Origin: Pseudomonas moorei
Lineage (GTDB): Bacteria; Pseudomonadota; Gammaproteobacteria; Pseudomonadales; Pseudomonadaceae
Assembly (NCBI RefSeq): GCF_008801475.1
Contig: NZ_VZPP01000004.1
Span: 1-64,000 of the forward strand
DNA length: 64,000 nucleotides
Reading direction: 5' to 3'
Under the pieces are notes generated by a model. It was not told the DNA's origin, ran no database searches, and saw only the letters and a list, made by a program, of their open reading frames with translations. Below are positions 44,699 through 52,824 of the stretch, one piece after another. Position numbers and translations under genes: made by a program. Within the stretch, counting starts at the first letter, position 1. Each line of letters begins with the position of its first letter.

Positions 44699-45054
44699 TA
44701 CTTGCGGCCCTCGGCGTCCTTGGCCACTTCGTCGGTGCGCGCGGCCATGATGAAGTCGTTACGGTGCAGGCCTTTGATCGAGTGGCTCCACCAGGTCACG
44801 GTGACTTTGCCCCACTCGGTCAGCAGGCCCGGGTGATGACCTTCAGCCTCGGAGATTTCACCGACGGCGTTGGTGAATGCCAGGGCGTGCTTGAAGTTTT
44901 TGAACAGGAAGACTTTTTCCAGCTGCATGATGCTGTCGCGCACTTCGATGTTCCAGTCCGGGATCTGCTTGATCAGTACCGGCAGTTCTTCGTCGCTGAC
45001 TTGCGGTGCATCGGCGCGGCAGGCTTCGCAGTGGGCTTGGTTCAATGTGGACAT
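44698..45054 (-). CDS. phhB: Pterin-4a-carbinolamine dehydratase PhhB
   Basis: 118 residues. PCD signature [39 protein letters not shown], with catalytic-type H73, H74 and H91. It recycles the tetrahydropterin cofactor of PhhA. It lies 104 bp downstream of phhA and directly before phhC. Confidence 0.94.
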   Translation of the reverse strand: MSTLNQAHCEACRADAPQVSDEELPVLIKQIPDWNIEVRDSIMQLEKVFLFKNFKHALAFTNAVGEISEAEGHHPGLLTEWGKVTVTWWSHSIKGLHRNDFIMAARTDEVAKDAEGRK

Positions 45055-45158
45055 GATGGATTCCTGAAATCGAATAAATGGAAATCGGCCGTCAATGTCA
45101 CCACGCTAAAGCAAAGCGTGGTTTCCTGACAGACTCACTTGATCGTAAAAGTCGCGGA

Positions 45159-45944
45159 TCACGCGGCTTTTGGCGGAAATTTCGGGGCGTGCAGACCCAG
45201 CTGCATGCCTTGTTTGACCAGACCCATGATGTCTTCGTGGGCGAGATCGAACAGGCGCTTGAGGTTCGGCAGGACAAAGTACAACGGCTGCAGGATGTCG
45301 ATGCGATAGGGCGTGCGCATGCATTCGAGCGGGTCGAAGGCCTGATGCTCAGGCTCGTCCGACAGGCTGTAAACGGTTTCTTTCGGCGAAGACAGAATGC
45401 CGCCACCGTAGATGCGCCGGCCTTGCGGGGTTTCCACCAGGCCGAACTCGATGGTCATCCAGTACAGGCGCGCCAGGTATACGCGTTCTTCCTTGGAAGC
45501 CTGCAGGCCAAGTTTGCCGTAGGTGTGGGTAAATTCCGCGAACCAGGGGTTGGTCAGCAGCGGGCAGTGGCCGAAGATCTCATGGAAAATGTCCGGCTCT
45601 TGCAGGTAGTCCAGCTCTTCGCGGGTGCGAATGAAGGTGGCCACCGGAAACTGCTTGTTGGCGAGCAATTCGAAAAAGGTTTGGAACGGGATCAGCGCCG
45701 GCACACGGGCGACCTGCCAACCGGTGGTTTCACCGAGGACCTTGTTGATTTCGCCCAGTTGCGGAATGCGGTCGTGGGGCAGACCGAGTTTTTCGATACC
45801 GTCCAGGTATTCCTGGCACGCACGCCCTTCGATCACTTTCAACTGGCGAGTGATCAGCGTGTTCCACACCGCATGTTCTTCGGCGGTGTAGTCGATAAAA
45901 CCTTGCGCATCGGGCTCGCGAGCCACGTATTGCGTCTGCTTCAT
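45159..45944 (-). CDS. phhA: Phenylalanine 4-monooxygenase PhhA
   Basis: 261 residues, bacterial monodomain hydroxylase. Iron ligands H121 and H126 (DIFHEIFGHCPLL) and E166 (WMTIEFGL); pterin/substrate region RTREELDYLQEPD. It hydroxylates phenylalanine to tyrosine using tetrahydropterin and O2. AGGAG precedes the ATG. First gene of phhABC, divergent from phhR. Confidence 0.95.
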   Translation of the reverse strand: MKQTQYVAREPDAQGFIDYTAEEHAVWNTLITRQLKVIEGRACQEYLDGIEKLGLPHDRIPQLGEINKVLGETTGWQVARVPALIPFQTFFELLANKQFPVATFIRTREELDYLQEPDIFHEIFGHCPLLTNPWFAEFTHTYGKLGLQASKEERVYLARLYWMTIEFGLVETPQGRRIYGGGILSSPKETVYSLSDEPEHQAFDPLECMRTPYRIDILQPLYFVLPNLKRLFDLAHEDIMGLVKQGMQLGLHAPKFPPKAA

Positions 45945-46257
45945 GCTGCTCTCCTGCGAGGGGGATTCGTTCTTGTTATGTCCAGCTATGGACCTAGAAA
46001 TAACCCATGGATTGCAGCTTTGCAGCAGGTGTTCAGCGTTGAGCGTAGGAAAAATCCGCAGAAAACGTAAAGTTTTCGTTACGTGTTGAGCGGCATCGCG
46101 CAGCTATTGAGATTTGCCGGTTTGAAAAGCGCTCCGGGTGTCACATAATCTTGACGACTATCTGTTGACCTTGGCAGAAATATCCGTCCGTGGCGCTGCA
46201 ATTTCCCTGTGGATGCGCCGGCAATGACTTCATCCACCGTTTTTCCAGGCCTTTTAT
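45945..46257. promoter_or_regulatory. phhA-phhR divergent regulatory region
   Basis: 313 bp between the two start codons. It contains the PhhR-type box at 46061-46084. I looked for a sigma-54 GG-N10-GC element toward phhA and found none, which agrees with the altered GAFTGA loop of PhhR. TTGACG at 46151 and TTGACC at 46165 resemble -35 hexamers but lack good -10 partners. Confidence 0.5.
46061..46084. promoter_or_regulatory. PhhR/TyrR-type operator
   Basis: CGTAAA-GTTTTC-GTTACG (46066-46083) resembles the TyrR/PhhR box TGTAAA-N6-TTTACA. Two overlapping perfect inverted repeats occupy the site: ACGTAA-N8-TTACGT and GAAAAC-N5-GTTTTC. Its centre is ~130 bp upstream of phhA and ~180 bp upstream of phhR. 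Confidence 0.55.
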
Positions 46258-47817
46258 ATGCGTATCAAAGTCCACTGCCAGAACCGCATTGGCATCCTGC
46301 GTGACATTCTCAACTTACTGGTGGAGTACGGGATCAACGTCGCTCGCGGGGAAGTGGGCGGCGAGCATGGCAACGCGATCTACCTGCATTGCCCGAACCT
46401 GATCAACATTCAGTTCCAGGCCTTGCGTCCGAAGTTCGAGGCGATTGCAGGGGTTTTCGGCGTCAAGCGCGTAGGGCTGATGCCCAGCGAGCGCCGGCAC
46501 ATGGAACTCAATGCCTTGCTCGGCGCGCTGGAATTTCCGGTGCTGTCGATCGACATGGGCGGCTCCATAGTCGCGGCCAACCGTGCAGCCGCACAGTTGC
46601 TGGGTGTGCGCGTCGATGAAGTGCCGGGGATACCGCTGTCGCGTTACGCCGAAGATTTCGATTTGCCGGAACTGGTACGCGCCAACAAATCGCGGATCAA
46701 TGGGCTGCGGGTCAAGGTCAAGGGCGACGTGTTTCTGGCTGACATCGCGCCTCTGCAATCGGAGCATGACGACAGCGAAGCGATGGCCGGTGCGGTCTTG
46801 ACGCTGCACCGCGCGGACCGGGTGGGTGAGCGCATCTATAACGTGCGCAAACAGGAGTTGCGTGGCTTCGACAGTATCTTTCAAAGCTCGAAAGTCATGG
46901 CAGCGGTGGTGCGTGAGGCACGGCGCATGGCGCCGCTCGACGCACCGCTATTGATAGAGGGCGAAACCGGCACCGGTAAGGAATTGCTGGCGCGTGCCTG
47001 TCATCTGGCCAGTCCTCGCGGTCAGTCGCCATTGATGGCGCTCAACTGCGCCGGTCTGCCGGAGTCCATGGCCGAGACGGAATTGTTCGGCTACGGCCCT
47101 GGTGCTTTCGAAGGTGCGCGGGCCGAAGGCAAGCTCGGCCTGTTGGAGCTGACGGCGGGCGGTACGCTGTTTCTCGATGGCGTTGGGGAAATGAGCCCGC
47201 GCTTGCAGGTGAAATTGCTGCGCTTCCTGCAGGACGGTTGCTTCCGTCGTGTAGGCAGTGATGAAGAGGTCTACCTCGATGTGCGAGTGATCTGTGCGAC
47301 CCAGGTCGACCTGTCCGAGTTGTGCGCCCGTGGGGAATTTCGCCAGGACCTCTATCACCGCTTGAACGTGTTGTCGCTGCACATCCCGCCGCTGCGCGAA
47401 TGCCTCGACGGTTTGACGCCGCTGGTGGAGCACTTCCTCGATCAGGCCAGTCGGCAGATCGGTTGCCCGCTGCCGAAACTGGCACCGACGGTCATGGAGC
47501 GACTCAGTCATTACCATTGGCCGGGCAACGTTCGCCAGCTTGAAAATGTGCTGTTCCAGGCGGTGTCCCTGTGCGACGGCGGTACCGTCAAGCCTGAACA
47601 CATCCGTTTGCCTGATTACGGCGTGCGTCAGCCTCTTGGCGATTTTTCCCTCGATGGTGGCCTGGATGAAATTGTCGGGCGCTTCGAAAAGGCCGTGCTG
47701 GAGCGGCTGTACGCCGAGCATCCGAGCAGTCGGCAGTTGGGCAAGCGATTGGGGGTATCCCACACCACCATTGCCAACAAGCTGCGTGATTATGAGGTTG
47801 GCAAGGACAACGCCTGA
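46258..47817 (+). CDS. phhR: PhhR, TyrR-family regulator of aromatic amino acid catabolism
   Basis: 519 residues: N-terminal ACT domain (MRIKVHCQNRIGILRDILNLL), PAS domain (ALEFPVLSIDMGGSIVAANRAAAQLLG), AAA+ domain with Walker A GETGTGKE and Walker B GGTLFLDGVGEM, and a C-terminal FIS-type helix-turn-helix (SSRQLGKRLGVSHTTIANKLRDYEV). The sigma-54 contact loop GAFTGA is GAFEGA (~282-287), so it most likely works with sigma-70, as TyrR does. Activates phhABC in response to Phe/Tyr. Confidence 0.93.
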   Translation: MRIKVHCQNRIGILRDILNLLVEYGINVARGEVGGEHGNAIYLHCPNLINIQFQALRPKFEAIAGVFGVKRVGLMPSERRHMELNALLGALEFPVLSIDMGGSIVAANRAAAQLLGVRVDEVPGIPLSRYAEDFDLPELVRANKSRINGLRVKVKGDVFLADIAPLQSEHDDSEAMAGAVLTLHRADRVGERIYNVRKQELRGFDSIFQSSKVMAAVVREARRMAPLDAPLLIEGETGTGKELLARACHLASPRGQSPLMALNCAGLPESMAETELFGYGPGAFEGARAEGKLGLLELTAGGTLFLDGVGEMSPRLQVKLLRFLQDGCFRRVGSDEEVYLDVRVICATQVDLSELCARGEFRQDLYHRLNVLSLHIPPLRECLDGLTPLVEHFLDQASRQIGCPLPKLAPTVMERLSHYHWPGNVRQLENVLFQAVSLCDGGTVKPEHIRLPDYGVRQPLGDFSLDGGLDEIVGRFEKAVLERLYAEHPSSRQLGKRLGVSHTTIANKLRDYEVGKDNA

Positions 47818-47819
47818 CC

Positions 47820-47851
47820 CTGTGGCGGGGGAGCAAGCTCCCTCGCCACAG
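47820..47851. repeat. Single REP palindrome after phhR
   Basis: CTGTGGCGGGGGAGC-AA-GCTCCCTCGCCACAG, nearly identical to the element at 22007-22038 (one G for A in the left arm). It starts 3 bp after the phhR stop, so it probably forms its 3' end hairpin. Confidence 0.85.
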
Positions 47852-47993
47852 GATGCTGTGCTGCTCCGACAGGTCAAGCATTGCCACCCACCGGCATAAC
47901 ACCGCCGGTTTTTCGTCTTTGATACAAATCCTTTCCGCCAACTCAATCCCTCAAGTCCTTTGTTTGCCGGGCCTCGTGCCGTCAAAAACAAGT

Positions 47994-48009
47994 TGGTCTG
48001 CAAATTGCT
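47994..48009 (+). promoter_or_regulatory. Sigma-54 (-24/-12) promoter for the flgF operon
   Basis: TTGGTCTGCAAATTGCTT contains GG and GC with exactly ten bases between them and a perfect TTGCT -12 element; the -24 half (TGGTCTG versus TGGCACG) is weaker. It is ~57 bp before the flgF start. RpoN/FleQ control of the middle flagellar operons is established in Pseudomonas. Confidence 0.6.
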
Positions 48010-48065
48010 TATCGCTCAGCAGTACAGCAGTGGGCGGCAAACGTCCGGCAGGCAGAGGAAAGAGC

Positions 48066-48806
48066 GTGGACAAGTACCTTTATGTGGCAATGACCGGCGC
48101 CAGCCAGAATGCACTGGCGCAAAAGGCCCATGCCAACAACCTGGCGAACATCTCCACCAACGGCTTCCAGAAAGATCTGGAGCAGGCGCGTTCGATGCCG
48201 GTGTTCGGTGACAGCTTTCCGGCGCGTGCGTTTGCGATGTCCGAACGCCCGGCCACTGACTTCTCCCCGGGCGCCCTGGTGGAAACCGGTCGCGACCTCG
48301 ATGTTGCCGTGCAAGGCAGCGGCTGGCTGGCAGTGCAGAACCCCGATGGCGGTGAAAGCTACGTGCGCACCGGCAGCCTGGTGGTTGACGCCCTGGGCGT
48401 GTTGCGGGCCGGCAACGGCATGCCGGTGATGGGCAATGGCGGGCCGATTGCCGTGCCGCCGCAGCAGCAGGTCGAAGTGGGCGAAGACGGCACCATCAGT
48501 ATCCGTGCAATGGGCGAAGGCCCGCGCGTGATGGCCGAAGTCGACCGTATCAAGCTGGTCAACCCCGACATCAAGAACATGACCAAAGGCTTGGACGGTT
48601 CGATTCACACCAAGGACGGTCAGCCGGCGCAAGCCGATGCCAACGTCAAACTGGTGTCCGGGTTCCTCGAGTCGAGCAACGTCAACGCCGTGGAAGAAAT
48701 GACCTCGGTACTGGCCTTGTCCAAGCAATTCGAACTGCACATCAAGATGATGAACACCGCCAAAGACGACGACCAGGCTATGGCTCGGGTCTTGCAGATC
48801 AGCTAA
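48066..48806 (+). CDS. flgF: FlgF, proximal rod protein
   Basis: 246 residues from GTG at 48066 (DKYLYVAMTGASQNALAQKAHANNLANISTNGF), with AGAGGA upstream; a longer frame from 47853 runs into the promoter region. N-terminal rod motif ANNLANISTNGFQ and the C-terminal SNVNAVEEMTSVLALSKQFELHIKMM are typical. Heads flgFGHIJKL. Confidence 0.95.
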   Translation: MDKYLYVAMTGASQNALAQKAHANNLANISTNGFQKDLEQARSMPVFGDSFPARAFAMSERPATDFSPGALVETGRDLDVAVQGSGWLAVQNPDGGESYVRTGSLVVDALGVLRAGNGMPVMGNGGPIAVPPQQQVEVGEDGTISIRAMGEGPRVMAEVDRIKLVNPDIKNMTKGLDGSIHTKDGQPAQADANVKLVSGFLESSNVNAVEEMTSVLALSKQFELHIKMMNTAKDDDQAMARVLQIS

Positions 48807-48851
48807 TTATCAGAACGTCGCGCCGTAAAACAGGCGCACGAGGAGAATCGA

Positions 48852-49637
48852 ATGCTTCCGGCTCTATGGGTTGCCAAAACCGGTCTGTCCGCCCAGGACA
48901 CCAACCTGACCACCATTTCCAACAACCTGGCCAACGTGTCGACCACGGGTTTCAAGCGTGACCGTGCCGAATTCCAGGATCTGCTCTATCAGATCAAGCG
49001 TCAGCCGGGCGCCCAGTCGACCCAGGACAGCGAACTGCCGTCGGGCCTGCAACTGGGTACCGGTGTGCGTATCGTCGGTACCCAGAAGAACTTCACCGCT
49101 GGCAGCCTGCAAACCACCGAGCAGCCGCTGGACATGGCCATCGACGGTCGTGGCTTCTTCCAGATCCTGCAGCCGGACGGCACCACGGCCTACACCCGTG
49201 ACGGTACCTTCCACCTCGACTCCAATGGCCAGATCGTCAACGCCAGCGGTTTCGCCCTGGAGCCGGCCATCGTCATCCCGAACAACGCCCAGAGCTTCAC
49301 CGTCGGCACCGATGGCACGGTATCCATCACCGTGCCAGGCAACCCGGCCGCTCAGGTGATCGGCAACCTGCAAACCGCCGACTTCATCAACCCGACCGGT
49401 CTGCAGGCCGTTGGTAACAACCTGTTCCTGGAAACCGCCGCTTCCGGCGCGCCGCAAATCGGCACCCCGGGCCTGAACGGTTTCGGTACCACGCTGCAGA
49501 ACACCCTGGAAGGTTCCAACGTCAGCACCGTTGAGGAGATGGTCAACATGATCACCACACAGCGTGCCTACGAGATGAACTCCAAGGTGATCTCCACCGC
49601 CGACCAGATGCTCTCGTTCGTAACGCAGAATCTGTAA
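48852..49637 (+). CDS. flgG: FlgG, distal rod protein
   Basis: 261 residues, MLPALWVAKTGLSAQDTNLTTISNNLANVSTTGFKRDRAEFQDLLYQ at the N-terminus and EGSNVSTVEEMVNMITTQRAYEMNSKVISTADQML at the C-terminus. Standard length. AGGAGAATCGA ribosome site. Forms the distal rod spanning the periplasm to the L-P ring. Confidence 0.97.
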   Translation: MLPALWVAKTGLSAQDTNLTTISNNLANVSTTGFKRDRAEFQDLLYQIKRQPGAQSTQDSELPSGLQLGTGVRIVGTQKNFTAGSLQTTEQPLDMAIDGRGFFQILQPDGTTAYTRDGTFHLDSNGQIVNASGFALEPAIVIPNNAQSFTVGTDGTVSITVPGNPAAQVIGNLQTADFINPTGLQAVGNNLFLETAASGAPQIGTPGLNGFGTTLQNTLEGSNVSTVEEMVNMITTQRAYEMNSKVISTADQMLSFVTQNL

Positions 49638-49689
49638 TCAAGTCTATGAGGCGGCCATGAGGCCGCCTGCAACACCGTGAGGAAGGGTC

Positions 49690-50385
49690 ATGAATCGTTT
49701 CGTTTCTGTTCTGGCATTGACCGGGGTTACCGTGCTCGCGGGCTGCGTTCCGTCGACACCCAAGCCCAATGATCCCTACTACGCCCCGGTGTTGCCGCGT
49801 ACGCCGCTGCCGGCTGCCGCGAACAACGGATCGATCTACCAGGCCGGTTTCGAACAGAACCTGTACAGCGACCGCAAGGCGTTCCGGATCGGTGACATCA
49901 TCACCATCACCCTGAACGAGAAGACCCAGGCCAGCAAGAACGCCAACTCGCAGATCGACAAGAACAGCAAGACCGGCATCGGCCTGACGTCGCTGTTCGG
50001 CTCTACGCCCAATACCAACAACCCGTTCGGCAGTGGCGACCTGAGTCTGAACGCCAGCTATGAAGGCGACCGTGCGACCAAGGGTGACAGCAAGGCGGCA
50101 CAGGGCAACACCCTGACCGGTTCGATCACCGTGACCGTCGCCGACGTGTTGCCCAACGGCATCATTGCCGTTCGAGGCGAGAAGTGGATGACCCTCAACA
50201 CCGGCGACGAGCTGGTGCGGATTGCGGGCCTGGTGCGCGCTGACGACATCGCCACCGACAACACCGTTTCGTCGACCCGTGTCGCCGATGCGCGCATCAC
50301 CTACTCGGGCACCGGTTCGTTTGCCGATGCGAGTCAGCCAGGCTGGTTCGACCGTTTCTTCCTCAGCCCGCTGTTCCCTTTCTAG
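49690..50385 (+). CDS. flgH: FlgH, L-ring lipoprotein
   Basis: 231 residues. Lipobox VTVLAGC with the modified Cys at 19, then the L-ring region ([71 protein letters not shown]). Outer-membrane ring of the basal body. Confidence 0.97.
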   Translation: MNRFVSVLALTGVTVLAGCVPSTPKPNDPYYAPVLPRTPLPAAANNGSIYQAGFEQNLYSDRKAFRIGDIITITLNEKTQASKNANSQIDKNSKTGIGLTSLFGSTPNTNNPFGSGDLSLNASYEGDRATKGDSKAAQGNTLTGSITVTVADVLPNGIIAVRGEKWMTLNTGDELVRIAGLVRADDIATDNTVSSTRVADARITYSGTGSFADASQPGWFDRFFLSPLFPF

Positions 50386-50403
50386 GTGGCTTTCCAGTTG
50401 AGC

Positions 50404-51513
50404 ATGTTGAACTTCAAACACCTCATGGTGGCCGCCGTTTTGTTGTCCGCGGCCTTCAACGCTCAAGCCGAGCGATTGAAGGACATCGCCAGTATTTCCG
50501 GCGTGCGTTCCAACCAGTTGATCGGTTACGGCCTGGTGGTCGGGCTCAATGGCACCGGCGACCAGACGACCCAGACGCCGTTCACCCTGCAGACCTTCAA
50601 CAACATGCTGTCGCAGTTCGGTATCAAGGTGCCGCCGGGCTCGGGCAACGTGCAGTTGAAGAACGTCGCCGCGGTGTCAATCAGTGCTGAGCTGCCGGCG
50701 TTCGCCAAGCCGGGCCAGCAGATCGACATCACCGTTTCGTCCATCGGCAACTCCAAGAGCCTGCGTGGCGGTACCTTGCTGCTGACGCCGCTCAAGGGTA
50801 TCGACGGCAACGTCTATGCCGTCGCTCAGGGCAACCTGGTGGTGGGTGGCTTCGATGCCGAGGGGCGTGACGGTTCGAAGATTACCGTCAACGTTCCGTC
50901 GGCCGGTCGCATCCCGGGCGGTGCTTCGGTAGAGCGGGCGGTGCCAAGCGGATTCAACCAGGGCAATAGCCTGACCCTGAACCTCAACCGTTCCGACTTC
51001 ACCACGGCCAAGCGCGTCGTCGACAAGATCAACGACATGCTTGGCCCAGGTGTGGCTCAGGCCATCGACGGCGGTTCGATTCGCGTCAGCGCGCCACTGG
51101 ACTCCAGCCAGCGCGTCGATTACCTGTCGATCCTGGAGAACCTTGAAATCGATCCGGGTCAGGCGGTGGCGAAAGTCATCATCAACTCCCGTACCGGCAC
51201 CATCGTGATCGGTCAGAACGTCAAGGTTTCCCCGGCCGCCGTCACCCACGGCAGCCTGACCGTGACCATCACCGAAGACCCGATCGTCAGCCAGCCGGGG
51301 CCACTGTCCAATGGCACGACGGCCGTCGTGCCTCGCTCGAAGATCAACGCCCAGCAGGAAGCCAAGCCGATGTTCAAGTTCGGCCCGGGCACCACCCTCG
51401 ACGAAATCGTGCGGGCGGTGAACCAGGTCGGCGCGGCACCGGGTGACTTGATGGCGATCCTCGAAGCACTCAAGCAGGCCGGCGCATTGCAAGCCGATCT
51501 GATCGTGATCTGA
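50404..51513 (+). CDS. flgI: FlgI, P-ring protein
   Basis: 369 residues from ATG at 50404, with signal peptide [22 protein letters not shown] and then [45 protein letters not shown] at 50386, directly after the flgH TAG, is an in-frame alternative. Central and C-terminal parts ([58 protein letters not shown]) are standard. Periplasmic ring round the rod. Confidence 0.96.
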   Translation: MLNFKHLMVAAVLLSAAFNAQAERLKDIASISGVRSNQLIGYGLVVGLNGTGDQTTQTPFTLQTFNNMLSQFGIKVPPGSGNVQLKNVAAVSISAELPAFAKPGQQIDITVSSIGNSKSLRGGTLLLTPLKGIDGNVYAVAQGNLVVGGFDAEGRDGSKITVNVPSAGRIPGGASVERAVPSGFNQGNSLTLNLNRSDFTTAKRVVDKINDMLGPGVAQAIDGGSIRVSAPLDSSQRVDYLSILENLEIDPGQAVAKVIINSRTGTIVIGQNVKVSPAAVTHGSLTVTITEDPIVSQPGPLSNGTTAVVPRSKINAQQEAKPMFKFGPGTTLDEIVRAVNQVGAAPGDLMAILEALKQAGALQADLIVI

Positions 51514-51524
51514 GGACGGCGCTC

Positions 51525-52814
51525 ATGGATATGCGCAAGAGTGGTTTGGCCAGCAGCAGTGACTCAGGCTCCTATTCGGACCTCAATCGCCTGAACCAGC
51601 TCAAGGTCGGCGACAAGAACAGCGACGGCAACATGCGCAAGGTTGCGCAGGAGTTCGAGTCGCTGTTCCTCGGTGAAATGCTCAAGTCCATGCGCTCGGC
51701 CACCGAAGCGCTCGGTCAGGACAATCCGCTCAACACCCCGGCGGCCAAGCAATACCAGGAAATGTACGACCAGCAGTTGGCCGTTTCCATGTCCCGCGAG
51801 GGCGGTGGTATCGGTCTGGCGGACGTCCTGATGCGGCAGATGTCGAAGAACAAGCCGATGGCACCCGGTGAGGCGGCAGCCGCATCGGCCGCCAGGCAGG
51901 AAGCGGCAAAAGCTGCGGTGCAGACCCCGGTGGCTGCCGGTACCGTCGCACTCGGCGGGCCACTTTCGCGGGTCAATGGCCAGCGTCCATTGTGGGCCTC
52001 GCGGTCGGTGCACGCGCCGACGGGCGAGGGTACCCATCTCAATGACATGGCAATGATCAATCGGCGGCGCCTTGCATTACCACCGAAACTGGCTGATCGC
52101 TTGCTGGCGGGGCTGGTGCCCTCGGCAACGACCACGGCGGCGAGCGCGACCACGGCGCAGAACAAGATCCAGTTGCCACAGAACACGCGCAGCGGCTCCG
52201 GCCCGTTGTACAACGGCGACTGGCTCGCTGCGCAAGCGGATTCGACATCGAGCGGCGGCCTGCAGATTTACGGTCGTGCAATGGCGCAGATTCCTCTCGC
52301 ACCGGCGAAAAAAGCCTTCAGCTCCGCCGACGAGTTCGTCAATACCATGCTGCCGATGGCCAAGGAAGCGGCCGCGCGCATCGGTGTCGACCCGCGTTAC
52401 CTGGTGGCCCAGGCGGCGCTGGAAACCGGTTGGGGCAAATCGGTCATGCGCGCCCAGGATGGCAGCAGTAGCCACAACCTGTTCGGCATCAAGGCGGGCG
52501 ATAGCTGGAAAGGTAATTCGGCGCGGGCCATCACCAGCGAATTCAGGAATGGCGAGATGGTCAAGGAAACGGCGCAGTTCCGTTCCTACGACTCTTACAA
52601 GGACAGCTTCCATGATCTTGTGACTTTGTTGCAAACCAACAATCGCTATCAAGATGTCGTGAAGTCGGCCGATAACCCAGAACAGTTTGTACGCGAGTTG
52701 CAAAAGGCCGGTTACGCAACCGACCCGGACTACGCAAGCAAGATTTCGCAGATAGCCAGGCAGATGACGAGTTACCAGAACTACGCTGCGGCGGGCGTTT
52801 CAACGAATTTATAA
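51525..52814 (+). CDS. flgJ: FlgJ, rod scaffold and peptidoglycan hydrolase
   Basis: 429 residues, two domains. N-terminal rod-cap domain (~25-105: VAQEFESLFLGEMLKSMRSAT, MYDQQLAVSMSREGGGIGLADVLMRQM), a Pro/Ala/Thr-rich linker (~110-240), then a GH73 glucosaminidase domain (EFVNTMLPMAKEAAARIGVDPRYLVAQAALETGWGKSVM, with catalytic Glu in ALETGWG). Longer than the ~315-residue E. coli protein owing to the linker. Confidence 0.95.
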   Translation: MDMRKSGLASSSDSGSYSDLNRLNQLKVGDKNSDGNMRKVAQEFESLFLGEMLKSMRSATEALGQDNPLNTPAAKQYQEMYDQQLAVSMSREGGGIGLADVLMRQMSKNKPMAPGEAAAASAARQEAAKAAVQTPVAAGTVALGGPLSRVNGQRPLWASRSVHAPTGEGTHLNDMAMINRRRLALPPKLADRLLAGLVPSATTTAASATTAQNKIQLPQNTRSGSGPLYNGDWLAAQADSTSSGGLQIYGRAMAQIPLAPAKKAFSSADEFVNTMLPMAKEAAARIGVDPRYLVAQAALETGWGKSVMRAQDGSSSHNLFGIKAGDSWKGNSARAITSEFRNGEMVKETAQFRSYDSYKDSFHDLVTLLQTNNRYQDVVKSADNPEQFVRELQKAGYATDPDYASKISQIARQMTSYQNYAAAGVSTNL

Positions 52815-52824
52815 GGTCTGAACC

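Noticed and set aside
45945..46060. Sigma-54 promoter for phhA
   Set aside because: I checked the minus strand for GG-N10-GC and found no match; CTGAACACCTGCTGCA near 46015-46040 lacks the GG.
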